This document shows, piece after piece, positions 52,430 to 61,732 of a DNA stretch of 64,000 nucleotides. The translations under genes were made by a program, and so were the position numbers. The notes below the pieces were generated by a model. That model did not search any database. It worked only from the letters and a program-made list of their open reading frames with translations, and was not told where the DNA came from. The stretch covers positions 310,001 through 374,000 of the forward strand of contig NZ_BMQJ01000001.1 in assembly GCF_014648055.1 (NCBI RefSeq). Reading direction: 5' to 3'. The stretch's first letter is position 1. Every line of letters begins with the position of its first letter. The stretch comes from Streptosporangium pseudovulgare (GTDB taxonomy: Bacteria > Actinomycetota > Actinomycetes > Streptosporangiales > Streptosporangiaceae).

Positions 52430-53353
52430 TCAGACGGCGACGGGGGCGGGCGCGGTGACCGGGCGGAACAGGAACAGCGCGGCGGTCAGCACGGCGACCA
52501 GGGCCGAGCCGGCCAGGCCGGTGATCCCGGCGACGACCAGGTTGGGCGGCGCGGCGGCGTCGCCGACCAGCAGGACGAGGCCGGCCGAGGCGTTCAGCGC
52601 CCCGTGGCCGACGACCGCGGGCCAGACGCTGCCGGAGCGCAGGCGGAGCCAGCCGAGCAGGGCGCCGAAGGCCACGCAGAAGACGACGAACATCGGTGCG
52701 GCCCACGCGCCGAGCTCGGGATAGTTGTAGCCGCGCAGGGTGAGCGGGGCGTGCCAGGCGCCCCAGATCACCCCGGAGACCAGCAGCGCCCGCCAGGTGC
52801 CCAGCGGCATGAGCCTGGGCAGGAGCCAGCCGCGCCAGCCCCACTCCTCGCCGAAGGCCGCGATCGAGTTGATCAGCGGGGCGATCAGGAAGATCGAGAC
52901 GACCTGGATGACGGCCATGATCGTGGGGTCGGGCTGCGCGGCCTGCCCCTGGCCCGCGCGGAGGAGGCCCTGGCGGAACAGGCTGAGGCCGTCCAGGTCG
53001 ACGGAGAGCAGCCCGAGGGCGGCGCTCAGCGCGATCGCCACGGCGGCGAGGACGGGAACGCCGAGCCAGGCCGCCGCGACCAGCCCGAGGGCGCGGCCCC
53101 GGCGCTCGCCGAGGGTCAGCCCGGTGCGGCGGGCCCACTCGCGCGGGGAGGTCCCGGCTTCTCCGCGGTTCCTGCGGTACAGCCACACGGCAAGGACCCC
53201 GAAGGTGGGGGTGAACATCAGCACGATGCCGGCGACCGTGAACAGCGAGGAGCCCGTGGGGGCGTCGGCCAGCCAGACGGGCAGCGCGGCCAGCCAGGAC
53301 AGGGCGAACGCGACGAGCAGGAACAGCGGGAGGTCAGCGGATCTGCGTGGCAT
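52430..53353 (-). CDS. CPBP-family intramembrane metalloprotease
   Basis: The 307-residue protein has about eight membrane helices and the CPBP (Abi) motifs: EEWGWRGWLLPRL (EExxxR), WGAWHAPLTLRG (His) and VAFGALLGWLRLRSG later on. These proteases cut membrane proteins; some serve in bacteriocin immunity. It is the third gene of a minus-strand group led by a GntR regulator (54658), with a DUF1648 protein between. The last bases converge with cobS, seven bases apart. Confidence 0.9.
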   Translation of the reverse strand: MPRRSADLPLFLLVAFALSWLAALPVWLADAPTGSSLFTVAGIVLMFTPTFGVLAVWLYRRNRGEAGTSPREWARRTGLTLGERRGRALGLVAAAWLGVPVLAAVAIALSAALGLLSVDLDGLSLFRQGLLRAGQGQAAQPDPTIMAVIQVVSIFLIAPLINSIAAFGEEWGWRGWLLPRLMPLGTWRALLVSGVIWGAWHAPLTLRGYNYPELGAWAAPMFVVFCVAFGALLGWLRLRSGSVWPAVVGHGALNASAGLVLLVGDAAAPPNLVVAGITGLAGSALVAVLTAALFLFRPVTAPAPVAV

Positions 53354-53474
53354 GACGTCGCCTTTCGTGACTTCGGGGGCAGGGGGGATCGGGCCGTCCG
53401 GGCGGGTCGCGCGGCGGCGGCCTCAGCGGCGGCCTCGGCGGCGTGCTCGGCGCGGAGCGGGCGTCCGACGCGGG

Positions 53475-54572
53475 TCACGCGGCGGCGGCCTCGGCGGCGT
53501 AGGCGTTCAGCAGGGCCGCGGCGCGCTCGGCGTCGTCGACGGAGACGATGAGATCCCCGCCGCCGGCCCGCCGGACGACCAGGCACTCGCCGCCGCGCAC
53601 CATGACGGCGAGCCGCCCGGTGCCGGGCAGGCCTCGCAGGCCCCAGCCGCCGACCTCGGCGGGGCTGCGCCGCTCCGCCGTGGCCCACGCGATCTTCTCG
53701 GTGGGGACCCGGAACGCGGGCCAGGAGAACGGGCCGAAGCCGACGCGCAGCCCGTCCGGGCCGACGCGGACGCGGACATCGCTCACCAGGGACACGATCG
53801 CCGCCAGTGGCAGCAGCGGCAGCAGGACGGCCCAGACGGCCTCCCCGGCCGGCGCCCCCAGGAGGAGGAACGTGCCGGAGACCACACCGGCCAGCAGCAT
53901 CGCGGCCGACAGCCACGACATCCAGCGGTTGGCGGCGCGGCCCGCCCAGACCGCCCGCCGCCCCGGCCGCAGCCGCATGGTCGGCGCGTCCCCGGGCTCG
54001 ACCGGCCGGTCGGGCTCGCCCCGGCCGAGGTAGCCGGCGAGCACGCCGGTCGAGAGGGCCGCGACGAGCACGGCGGGGATCGCCCAGCCGGGCATCGCGG
54101 CCTGCCGCCAGTCGGCGGCGTCGAGGTTGGCGAGGAGGATGGAGCCCGACACGCCCAGGGCGAACACCGACCCGCCGGCCAGGAAGCCCCACCAGCCGGC
54201 CCGTCCGCCCCGGCGGTTCAGCACCTCGCCGTGGGCGGCCGAGACGAGCAGGAACACCCAGGCGACGCCCCAGAGGACCAGGCTCGGCGCGAGGCCCGCG
54301 GCGAAGGACATCGAGCCGTCGACGCCGTTCGAGCCCCAGTGTGTGGCGAGGGGGTCGGGCAGGCGGTCGCGCAGCGCGAGGGGACCGGCGACCAGGGCCG
54401 CGCAGACGAGCGCGCCCCAGACGGCCGCGACGGTGACGGCGGTCCGGCGGTCCCGGCCGGAGCCGCCGGGCCGCCCGGAGGCGGAGCCGGTACGGCCGGC
54501 GGCGGCCCGCCCGGAACCCGTGCGGCCTGCGCCGGCCGGGACGTCGCCCGTGCCGGGGTTTCGGAAGGTCAT
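53475..54572 (-). CDS. DUF1648-family membrane protein
   Basis: This 365-residue protein has a Gly/Arg-rich cytoplasmic N-terminus (about 1-42), a DUF1648 domain with LPDPLATHWGSNGVDGSMS, and about six membrane helices, followed by a PH-like C-terminal domain (VRVRVGPDGLRVGFGPFSWPAFRVP). DUF1648 proteins often accompany YtrA-type GntR regulators, as here. Function unknown; related SdpI proteins give immunity to membrane toxins. It begins 85 bases after the GntR gene on the same strand. Confidence 0.87.
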   Translation of the reverse strand: MTFRNPGTGDVPAGAGRTGSGRAAAGRTGSASGRPGGSGRDRRTAVTVAAVWGALVCAALVAGPLALRDRLPDPLATHWGSNGVDGSMSFAAGLAPSLVLWGVAWVFLLVSAAHGEVLNRRGGRAGWWGFLAGGSVFALGVSGSILLANLDAADWRQAAMPGWAIPAVLVAALSTGVLAGYLGRGEPDRPVEPGDAPTMRLRPGRRAVWAGRAANRWMSWLSAAMLLAGVVSGTFLLLGAPAGEAVWAVLLPLLPLAAIVSLVSDVRVRVGPDGLRVGFGPFSWPAFRVPTEKIAWATAERRSPAEVGGWGLRGLPGTGRLAVMVRGGECLVVRRAGGGDLIVSVDDAERAAALLNAYAAEAAAA

Positions 54573-54657
54573 GGCGTCTCCTCGGTCGGATGGGGGTCGG
54601 ATGAGGGCCGGGTGCGGCCGGGCGGGAGGGGTTCCACCACGGGGGGCCGGGTCCGGG

Positions 54658-55005
54658 TCACGACAGCTCCCGGATGATGTGGATGACCTCTTCGGGGCCG
54701 TAGCCGTACCGGTCGGCCTCGGCGAGCAGCTCGCGTGCCGCCTCCTGCAGCGCCGCGCGCGCGTCGGGCCTGCTGAGCACGCTGACGCCGCGCCCGCGGC
54801 GGAACTCCAGCAGGCCCTCGTCGCGCAGCTCGCGCAGCGCCCGCAGCACCGTGTTGACGTTGATCCCGAGCGCGCCCGCCAGGTCCCGGGCGGGCGGGAG
54901 CCGGTCGCCCGGGGCGTAGGAGCCCTCGGCGATGGCCCGCCGGATCGACCCGGCCACCTGATCGTGCAGTGGGCGGGGATCGTTCAAGTCCAAAGTGAGC
55001 AGCAT
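54658..55005 (-). CDS. GntR-family regulator, YtrA subfamily
   Basis: This 115-residue protein has the winged helix of GntR proteins (PLHDQVAGSIRRAIAEGSYAPGDRLPPARDLAGALGINVNTVLRALRELRDEGLLEFRRG, in segments) and only a short dimerisation tail, which is the YtrA type. These usually repress the membrane-protein genes next to them and respond to envelope-active antibiotics. Three equally spaced half-sites overlap its own start (55004-55044), so autoregulation is very likely. The ATG is within the first half-site. Confidence 0.92.
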   Translation of the reverse strand: MLLTLDLNDPRPLHDQVAGSIRRAIAEGSYAPGDRLPPARDLAGALGINVNTVLRALRELRDEGLLEFRRGRGVSVLSRPDARAALQEAARELLAEADRYGYGPEEVIHIIRELS

Positions 55006-55044
55006 GGTGATAACTACAGTAGCACCATGCTCTTGATGGTGCTA
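55004..55044. promoter_or_regulatory. Three-half-site GntR/YtrA operator
   Basis: ATGGTGATA (55004-55012), TAGCACCAT (55020-55028) and ATGGTGCTA (55036-55044) are half-sites in alternating orientation, each 16 bases after the last with a 7-base gap. The second and third form a perfect palindrome. The first covers the start codon of the regulator. Confidence 0.75.
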
Positions 55045-55133
55045 ATAAAAATGGTTTCATCCGGAGACTCACCGATTCGTAGGACGAACCCGCGTTTACG
55101 AGTTGCCCCCAAGCACGACTAGCATCGGGCGAC

Positions 55134-56621
55134 GTGACCACTGTGCGGCTGAACTCAACTGACAACGCTGTCTCGTTTGATACCGATGCCCTGGTCGTCG
55201 GCGTCCACAGCAGCCCCGACGGTCCCGTCCCCGCTCCGGGGGCCGAGGGCCTCGACGACGCGCTCGGCGGCCGGCTGGCCGCGACCCTCGGCGCCATGGG
55301 CGTCAAGGGCAAGGCGGGCGAGATCGCGAAGGTTCCGACCTTCGGCGCGCTGAGCGCCCCCCTCCTGGTCGTCGCCGGTCTCGGCGACGCCCCCGAGGGC
55401 GACCACGACCCCGAGGTGCTGCGCCGCGCCGCGGGTGCCGCGACCCGCGCGCTGGCCGGGACCGCCCGGGCCGCGCTCGCCCTGCCCGCCGCCGACGCCG
55501 GGCGGACCGGGGCCGTCGCGCTGGGCGCCCTGCTCGGCGCCTACTCCTTCGACAGGTACCGCACCGGCGACGCGCCGACCGCCCCGGTCGGCGAGCTCAC
55601 CGTGCTGAGCCGCGCCGAGGACGCCCAGGCCGCGGTCGACCGCGCCGTCACCGTGGCCGAGTCCGTCTCCCTCGTCCGCGACCTGGTCAACACCCCGCCC
55701 TCCGACCTGTGGCCGGCCCGCTTCGCCGAGATCGCCCAGGAGACCGGCTCGCAGGCGGGCCTGTCGGTGGAGGTCCTCGACGAGAACGAGCTCAAGGAGG
55801 CCGGGTTCGGCGGCATCGTCGCCGTCGGTCAGGGCTCGGCCAACCCGCCGCGCCTGGTCCGCCTCGCCTACAGCCACCCCGAGGCCACCAAGCGGGTCGC
55901 CTTCGTCGGCAAGGGCATCACCTTCGACTCCGGCGGCCTGTCCCTCAAGCCCACCGCCTCGATGGACTGGATGAAGTCCGACATGGGCGGCGCGGGCGCG
56001 GTCTTCGGCGCGCTCGTCGCGATCGCCAGGCTCGGCCTGAAGGTCAACGCGGTCGGCTACCTGTGCCTCGCGGAGAACATGCCGAGCGGCACCGCGCAGC
56101 GCCCCTCCGACGTCTTCACCAGCTACGCCGGCAAGACCGTCGAGGTCCTCGACACCGACGCCGAGGGCCGCCTGGTCCTGATCGACGGCATCGCCCGCGC
56201 CGGCGAGGACGAGCCCGACGTGATCGTGGACGTCGCCACGCTCACCGGCGCCCAGATCGTGGCGCTCGGCTGGCGTACGGCCGGCGTCATGGCCAACGAC
56301 GACGAGCTGCGCGAGGCCGTCGTCGAGGTCGCCGGCGAGCAGGGCGAGGCCGCCTGGGGCATGCCCCTGCCGGAGGAGCTCCGCAAGGGCCTGGACTCCC
56401 CCGTCGCCGACATCGCCAACCTGCACCCCGAGCGCTTCGGCGGGATGCTGACCGCGGCCATCTTCCTGCGGGAGTTCGTGCCCGCCGGGGTGAGCTGGGC
56501 GCACATCGACATGGCCGGTCCCGCCTTCAACAAGGGCGAGCCGCACGGCTACACCCCCAAGGGCGGCACCGGGGCGATCACCCGGACCCTCGTGGGCATC
56601 GCCGAGCGCTACGCGGGCTGA
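55134..56621 (+). CDS. pepA: Leucyl aminopeptidase (M17)
   Basis: The 495-residue enzyme has the metal and active-site motifs VGKGITFDSGGLSLKP, the SDMGGAGAVFGAL segment and DTDAEGRLVLIDG; in the last, the usual NTDAEGRL Asn is Asp. It removes N-terminal residues from peptides and forms hexamers. Length is normal. TAGCAT eight bases before the GTG and the absence of a ribosome site suggest a leaderless message. The counterpart by position is Rv2213 (pepB). Confidence 0.94.
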   Translation: MTTVRLNSTDNAVSFDTDALVVGVHSSPDGPVPAPGAEGLDDALGGRLAATLGAMGVKGKAGEIAKVPTFGALSAPLLVVAGLGDAPEGDHDPEVLRRAAGAATRALAGTARAALALPAADAGRTGAVALGALLGAYSFDRYRTGDAPTAPVGELTVLSRAEDAQAAVDRAVTVAESVSLVRDLVNTPPSDLWPARFAEIAQETGSQAGLSVEVLDENELKEAGFGGIVAVGQGSANPPRLVRLAYSHPEATKRVAFVGKGITFDSGGLSLKPTASMDWMKSDMGGAGAVFGALVAIARLGLKVNAVGYLCLAENMPSGTAQRPSDVFTSYAGKTVEVLDTDAEGRLVLIDGIARAGEDEPDVIVDVATLTGAQIVALGWRTAGVMANDDELREAVVEVAGEQGEAAWGMPLPEELRKGLDSPVADIANLHPERFGGMLTAAIFLREFVPAGVSWAHIDMAGPAFNKGEPHGYTPKGGTGAITRTLVGIAERYAG

Positions 56622-56838
56622 CCGGCACACCGCCCCGGACGGTGCCCGCGAGCGGGCGGCGCGCGGGGCGGACAAATGAAAAGATGCGGTCGCCGGAGCC
56701 CGGCCGACGGGCCGGGTCCCGGCGCGAGCGGCGGTCCGCACCCCGCGGGGCGGACGCGCACGGCGCACCCGCGCCGTTCGCGGGGCGGGCCGGGCGCGAC
56801 CGTGAAGACGGTATTTCGATCCGACAAGGAGCTTTCCT

Positions 56839-58218
56839 GTGGCTGATGGCAGCGGCCCCTACGACATCGTCGTCCTGGGGGGCGGCAGCGGGGGGTATGC
56901 CTGCGCTCTGCGGGCCGCCGAGCTGGGCAAGAGCGTCGCGCTGATCGAGAAGGACAAGATCGGCGGCACCTGCCTGCACCGGGGGTGCATCCCCACCAAG
57001 ACCCTCCTGCACTCGGCGGAAGTGGCCGACGAGACCCGGGAGAGCGCGGCGTTCGGCGTCCGGGCCCGTTTCGAGGGCATCGACATGAACGGCGTCCACG
57101 CGTTCAAGGACAAGATCGTCAACCGCGCCTGGAAGGGCGTGCAGGGCCTGCTCAAGAGCAAGGGCATCACGATCGTCGAGGGTGAGGGCCGCCTGGCGGG
57201 CCCGAACCGCGTGGCCGTCGGCTCGGAGGTCTACGAGGGCCGCAACATCGTGCTGGCCACCGGCTCGGCGCCCCGGACGCTGCCCGGCCTGGAGATCGAC
57301 GGCGAGCGGGTCATCACCAGCGAGCACGCCCTCAAGCTGGACCGCGTGCCGAGTTCGGTGGTCGTCCTGGGCGGCGGCGTCATCGGCGTGGAGTTCGCCA
57401 GCGTCTGGCGTTCCTTCGGCGCCGAGGTGACGATCGTCGAGGCGCTGCCGCACCTGCTGCCCCTGGAGGAGGAGTCCAGCTCCAAGCTGCTGGAGCGGGC
57501 CTTCCGCCGCCGCGGCATCAAGCAGGAGCTGGGCGTCTTCTTCGAGAGCGTCAAGACGACCGACACCGGCGTGGTCGTCACGCTCGCCGGCGGCAAGACC
57601 CTCGACGCCGAGCTGCTGCTCGTCGCCGTCGGCCGCGGCGCCGTCTCCTCCGGCATGGGCTTCGAGGAGGCCGGGATCGCGATCGAGCGCGGCACCGTCG
57701 TGGTGAACGAGTACTGCCAGACCAGTGTCCCGGGCGTCTACGCGGTGGGCGACCTCATCCCCACCCTGCAGCTCGCCCACGCCGGTTTCGCCGAGGGCAT
57801 CCTGGTGGCCGAGCACATCGCCGGGCTGAACCCGGTGCCGATCGACTACGACGGCGTGCCGCGGATCACCTACTCCGACCCCGAGGTCGCCTCGGTCGGC
57901 ATCACCTCCGCCCAGGCCCGGGAGCGCGGCCACGAGATCGTGGAGTTCACCTACGACCTGGCGGGCAACCCCAAGAGCCAGATCCTGCAGACGCAGGGCG
58001 CGGTCAAGGTCATCAGTGAGAAGGACGGCCCGGTGCTCGGCGTGCACATGGTCGGCCGCCGCGTCGGCGAGCTGGTGACCGAGGGTCAGCTGATCTACAA
58101 CTGGGAGGCCCTGCCCTCCGAGGTCGCGCAGCTGATCCACGCCCATCCCACCCAGTCCGAGGCCGTCGGCGAGGCCATGCTGGCCCTGGCCGGCAAGCCG
58201 CTGCACGTCCACAACTAA
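56839..58218 (+). CDS. lpdA: Dihydrolipoyl dehydrogenase (E3)
   Basis: The 459-residue flavoprotein has FAD-binding GGGSGGYACALRAAE, the redox disulfide GGTCLHRGCIPTK, the NAD-binding GGGVIGVEFASVW and the C-terminal HAHPTQSEAVGEA, whose His-Glu acts in catalysis. It reoxidises dihydrolipoamide in the 2-oxoacid dehydrogenase complexes. The start is GTG 56839, with AAGGAG upstream. The E2 gene follows in 40 bases, so they form one unit. Confidence 0.95.
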   Translation: MADGSGPYDIVVLGGGSGGYACALRAAELGKSVALIEKDKIGGTCLHRGCIPTKTLLHSAEVADETRESAAFGVRARFEGIDMNGVHAFKDKIVNRAWKGVQGLLKSKGITIVEGEGRLAGPNRVAVGSEVYEGRNIVLATGSAPRTLPGLEIDGERVITSEHALKLDRVPSSVVVLGGGVIGVEFASVWRSFGAEVTIVEALPHLLPLEEESSSKLLERAFRRRGIKQELGVFFESVKTTDTGVVVTLAGGKTLDAELLLVAVGRGAVSSGMGFEEAGIAIERGTVVVNEYCQTSVPGVYAVGDLIPTLQLAHAGFAEGILVAEHIAGLNPVPIDYDGVPRITYSDPEVASVGITSAQARERGHEIVEFTYDLAGNPKSQILQTQGAVKVISEKDGPVLGVHMVGRRVGELVTEGQLIYNWEALPSEVAQLIHAHPTQSEAVGEAMLALAGKPLHVHN

Positions 58219-58257
58219 CCACCGGCCCTCACTCGGAAAGCACGAGAGAAGACACCA

Positions 58258-59709
58258 ATGCCGAAGTCCGTACAGATGCCCCAGCTCGGCGAGAGCGTCA
58301 CCGAGGGCACCGTCACCCGCTGGCTGAAGAAGGAAGGCGAGCGCGTCGAGGCCGACGAGCCGCTCCTCGAAGTCTCGACCGACAAGGTCGACACCGAGAT
58401 CCCCTCCCCGGCGTCGGGCGTCCTCACCAAGATCGTCGTCGGTGAGGACGAGACCGTCGAGGTCGGCGCCGAGCTGGCGATCATCGACGAGGGCGGCACG
58501 GCCGCCGCGGCCCCGGCCCAGGAGGCCGCCCCGGCCGCCGAGCCGGAGCCGCAGCCCGAGCCCGAGCCGGCCCAGCCGATCTCGTCGATCCCGCAGCCCG
58601 CCCCGCAGGCGCCCGCCCCGGCCCCGCAGCCGCAGGTCCAGGCTCCCGCTCCGGCGCCCGCCCCGGCCCCCGCGCCGCAGGCCCCGGCTCCGCAGCAGGC
58701 GCCCGCCCCGCAGCAGCAGGCCCCGCAGGCTCCGGCCGGCGAGAGCCCGTACGTCACGCCGCTGGTGCGCAAGCTCGCCAGCGAGCACAACGTCGACCTG
58801 GAGACGCTGAACGGCACCGGCGTCGGCGGCCGCATCCGCAAGCAGGACGTCCTGGAGGCCGCCCGCAACCAGCGTGAGCAGGTTCAGGCCCAGGCTCCCG
58901 CCCCGCAGGCCGCCGCCCCGCAGGCGCAGCAGGCCCCGCAGGCCGCCGCCCCGGCTCCCGAGCCGGTCGCGGTGGACACCACGCTGCGCGGCCGTACCGA
59001 GAAGATGTCGCGGCTGCGCCAGACCATCGCCAAGCGCATGGTGGAGTCGCTGCAGGTCTCGGCCCAGCTCACCACCGTGGTCGAGGTCGACGTCACCAAG
59101 ATCGCGCGGCTGCGCGACCGGGCGAAGGCCGAGTTCCAGCGGCGCGAGGGCGTCAAGCTGTCGTTCATGCCGTTCTTCGCCCTCGCCACCATCGAGGCGC
59201 TCAAGCAGCACCCGAAGCTGAACGCCACGATCAACAGCGAGACCAACGAGGTCACCTACTTCGACGCCGAGCACCTGGCCTTCGCGACCGACACCGAGCG
59301 CGGCCTGATCGTCCCGGTGATCAAGGACGCCGGTGACCTCAACATCGCCGGGCTGGCCCGTAAGATCGCCGACCTGGCCGAGCGCACCCGCACCAACAAG
59401 GTGAGCCCGGACGAGCTGACCGGCGGCACGTTCACGCTGACCAACACCGGCAGCCGCGGCGCGCTGTTCGACACGCCGATCCTCAACCAGCCGCAGGTCG
59501 GCATGCTGGGCACCGGCGCGGTCGTCAAGCGCCCGGTGGTCGTGGACACCCCCGACGGCGAGGTCATCGCCGTCCGCTCGATGGTGTACCTCGCGCTCAG
59601 CTACGACCACCGCCTGGTCGACGGCGCCGACGCCGCCCGCTTCCTGACGACGATCAAGCGTCGCCTGGAGGAGGGCCGCTTCGAGAACCAGCTGGGCCTG
59701 AACGCCTAG
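58258..59709 (+). CDS. sucB: 2-oxoacid dehydrogenase E2 (dihydrolipoyl acyltransferase)
   Basis: The 483-residue protein has one lipoyl domain (lysine in [14 protein letters not shown], near residue 43), a long Ala/Pro/Gln linker (about 80-160), an E3-binding domain ([16 protein letters not shown], residue ~165), a second linker, and the catalytic domain with SYDHRLVDG. In actinobacteria this protein is the E2 shared by pyruvate (and perhaps 2-oxoglutarate) dehydrogenase; DlaT (Rv2215) is the counterpart. The lipoylation genes lipB and lipA lie just downstream. The symbol follows common annotation. Confidence 0.92.
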   Translation: MPKSVQMPQLGESVTEGTVTRWLKKEGERVEADEPLLEVSTDKVDTEIPSPASGVLTKIVVGEDETVEVGAELAIIDEGGTAAAAPAQEAAPAAEPEPQPEPEPAQPISSIPQPAPQAPAPAPQPQVQAPAPAPAPAPAPQAPAPQQAPAPQQQAPQAPAGESPYVTPLVRKLASEHNVDLETLNGTGVGGRIRKQDVLEAARNQREQVQAQAPAPQAAAPQAQQAPQAAAPAPEPVAVDTTLRGRTEKMSRLRQTIAKRMVESLQVSAQLTTVVEVDVTKIARLRDRAKAEFQRREGVKLSFMPFFALATIEALKQHPKLNATINSETNEVTYFDAEHLAFATDTERGLIVPVIKDAGDLNIAGLARKIADLAERTRTNKVSPDELTGGTFTLTNTGSRGALFDTPILNQPQVGMLGTGAVVKRPVVVDTPDGEVIAVRSMVYLALSYDHRLVDGADAARFLTTIKRRLEEGRFENQLGLNA

Positions 59710-59727
59710 TCACTCCGGTTCCCCGTT

Positions 59728-59760
59728 CCGGGCCGGTCCGCGTCACGCGGGCCGGCCCGG
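59728..59760 (+). terminator. Terminator downstream of sucB
   Basis: A 15-bp stem, CCGGGCCGGTCCGCG with its complement (one G:T pair), closes a three-base TCA loop 18 bases past the E2 stop. The remaining spacer to 60006 holds a tandem 15-base repeat (CGGAAGGCCGTGRCC twice near 59800) and no gene. Confidence 0.8.
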
Positions 59761-60006
59761 TCCGTTCTCCCGGGACCCCGGCGATCCGGGCCGTCTCCCG
59801 GAAGGCCGTGACCCGGAAGGCCGTGGCCCGGAGTCCCGGCCGCCGTTCCGGGTCGGCGCGTCCGCCCGGAGTCCCCGGTCACCGCCGCAGCGCCGCGTGC
59901 CCGCCGGACGGTCCGCCGTCCCGGGCTCCGGTACGGCCGCGCCCGGGTGAATCCGGCGGCCTCCGCCTCCCGAAGACCGGAGGGGAGGTCGATTACATTG
60001 GACGAT

Positions 60007-60900
60007 ATGACGATCATCGTGACCGGCTCGTCGGGCCTGCTGGGATCCGCCCTGGTCCGGTCCCTGCGGGCCGACGGCACGCGGGTGGTCAGGCTCGTAC
60101 GACGGGCGCCGCGGGGCCCGGACGAGGCGTTCTGGGACCCGGCGGAGGGGACTCTCGACCCGGCCGTGCTGGAGGGCGCCCGCGCCGTGGTCCACCTCGC
60201 CGGGGCGGGCATCGGCGACCGGCGCTGGAACGAGGCGTACAAGCGCGAGATCGTCCGCAGCCGGGTGGAGGGGACCGCGACCGTCGCCAGGGCCCTGGCG
60301 GAGCTGCCGGCCGGGCCGGCGCTGCTGTCGGCCTCGGCGACCGGTTTCTACGGCGACACCGGCGACCGCGAGGTGGATGAGACGTCCCCGGCGGGCTCCG
60401 GCTTCCTCGCCCGGGACGTCGTGGCACCCTGGGAGGCCGCGACCCGGCCCGCCGCCGAGGCGGGCGTCCGGGTGGCGCTGCTGCGCACCGGGCTGGTGCT
60501 GAGCCGCGACGGCGGCCTGCTGACCAGGATCCTGCCCCTCTTCCGGGCCGGGACGGGCGCCCCGCTGGGGTCCGGCCGGCAGTACATGTCGTGGATCTCC
60601 CTCGACGACTGGGTGGGGGCCGTGCGGTACATTCTGAACGACCCGGAGATGTCGGGGCCGGTCAACCTCACCGCGCCGGAACCGGTGACCAACGAGCGGT
60701 TCACCAGGGCGCTCGGGCGGGCCGTGCACCGGCCGACGATGCCGGTGGCCGTACCCGGCTTCATGTTGCGCGCGGTCCTCGGCGAGTTCGCCGAGGAGGG
60801 CGTGCTGATCGGCCAGCGGGTGCTGCCGCGGCGGCTGCTGGAGGCGGGGTACCCGTTCCGGCATATCCGTCTCGACGACGCACTCGCCGCCATACTCTAG
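60007..60900 (+). CDS. TIGR01777-family epimerase/SDR protein
   Basis: The 297-residue Rossmann-fold protein begins TIIVTGSSGLLGSALVRSL (NAD(P)-binding) and contains SASATGFYGDTGDREVDE and RTGLVLSRDGGLL, which mark the TIGR01777 (YfcH) sub-family of extended SDRs. Substrate unknown. The counterpart is Rv2216. Start: ATG 60007, with TACATT seven bases upstream (leaderless pattern); a TTG at 59998, nine bases after GGAGG, is a competing start that adds three residues. Confidence 0.9.
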   Translation: MTIIVTGSSGLLGSALVRSLRADGTRVVRLVRRAPRGPDEAFWDPAEGTLDPAVLEGARAVVHLAGAGIGDRRWNEAYKREIVRSRVEGTATVARALAELPAGPALLSASATGFYGDTGDREVDETSPAGSGFLARDVVAPWEAATRPAAEAGVRVALLRTGLVLSRDGGLLTRILPLFRAGTGAPLGSGRQYMSWISLDDWVGAVRYILNDPEMSGPVNLTAPEPVTNERFTRALGRAVHRPTMPVAVPGFMLRAVLGEFAEEGVLIGQRVLPRRLLEAGYPFRHIRLDDALAAIL

Positions 60901-60966
60901 GGTCCGTTTCCCCGGGGTCCGTTTCTCCGGGGCCCGTTTCCGCCGAAGTCATCGGGAGATCAACAT

Positions 60967-61704
60967 ATGGCCAGGTCCGGGCAGTCGCACATCCTCGCCA
61001 TCGGGGGCGGCTCCTTCCGCCAGACCGAGCGCCACGGGTTCATCGAGGCGAGCCCGCTGCTGCGCTACGCCCTCGACCTGACCGGGCAGGACCGCCCCAG
61101 GCTGGGCCTGCTGGCCACCGCCACGGGTGACGACGCCGACTGGCTGCTGAAGATGTACGGCGCGTTCCGCGACTGGGACGTCGAGGTCAGCCACCTGACC
61201 GTGTTCCCGATGCCCAACGTCGCCGACCCGCGCGAGTGGATCCTCAGCCAGGACGCCATCTACGTCAGCGGCGGCAGCGTGGCCAACCTCGCGGCGCTGT
61301 GGCGGCTGCACGGCCTGGACGACGCGTTCGCCGAGGCGTGGCGGGCGGGCGTGGTGCTGTCCGGGCAGAGCGCCGGGGCGCTGTGCTGGCACGTGGGCGG
61401 CAACACCGACTCCTTCGGCCCCGAGCTCCGGGTGTGGGCCGACGGCCTCGGGCTGCTCCCCTACTCCTGCGGCGTGCACTACGACTCCGACCCGCAGCGC
61501 CGCGAGCTGCTGCACGGGTCGGTGGCCTCGGGCGAGCTGCCGGGCGGCTACGCCGCCGACGAGGGCGTCGGGCTGCACTACGTCGGCACCGAGTTCATCC
61601 AGGCCGTCACCGTCTCCCCGAAGGGCTACGCCTACCGGGTCGAGCACGACGGCGCCGGAGGGGTCAAAGAGCTCCGCATCGAGCCCCGGCTTCTCACCGC
61701 ATGA
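60967..61704 (+). CDS. Peptidase E-like protein (S51, class I glutamine amidotransferase fold)
   Basis: This 245-residue protein has the nucleophile motif [12 protein letters not shown] near residue 137, with the earlier [15 protein letters not shown] and the later [12 protein letters not shown]. That is the peptidase S51 pattern (Ser nucleophile, His and Glu/Asp partners). Peptidase E cleaves Asp-X dipeptides; related proteins include cyanophycinase. It lies between the SDR and lipB genes, where the mycobacterial order has none. The start is ATG 60967 behind GGGAG. Confidence 0.9.
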   Translation: MARSGQSHILAIGGGSFRQTERHGFIEASPLLRYALDLTGQDRPRLGLLATATGDDADWLLKMYGAFRDWDVEVSHLTVFPMPNVADPREWILSQDAIYVSGGSVANLAALWRLHGLDDAFAEAWRAGVVLSGQSAGALCWHVGGNTDSFGPELRVWADGLGLLPYSCGVHYDSDPQRRELLHGSVASGELPGGYAADEGVGLHYVGTEFIQAVTVSPKGYAYRVEHDGAGGVKELRIEPRLLTA

Positions 61705-61732
61705 GCGGGGCCGGGTCAACTACTCTTGGTAC

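Noticed and set aside
49836-53186. A 1116-codon open frame on the minus strand
   Set aside because: It overlaps cobU, cobS and the CPBP gene out of frame and encodes low-complexity Arg/Pro/Gly sequence.
58500-58980. Ala/Pro/Gln repeats that look like a separate repeat region
   Set aside because: They are the normal flexible linkers of the E2 protein.
56578-59610. A 1010-codon minus-strand frame antisense to lpdA and sucB
   Set aside because: Its Leu/Gly/Asp/Arg repeats mirror the codons of the E3 and E2 genes, which have full motifs.
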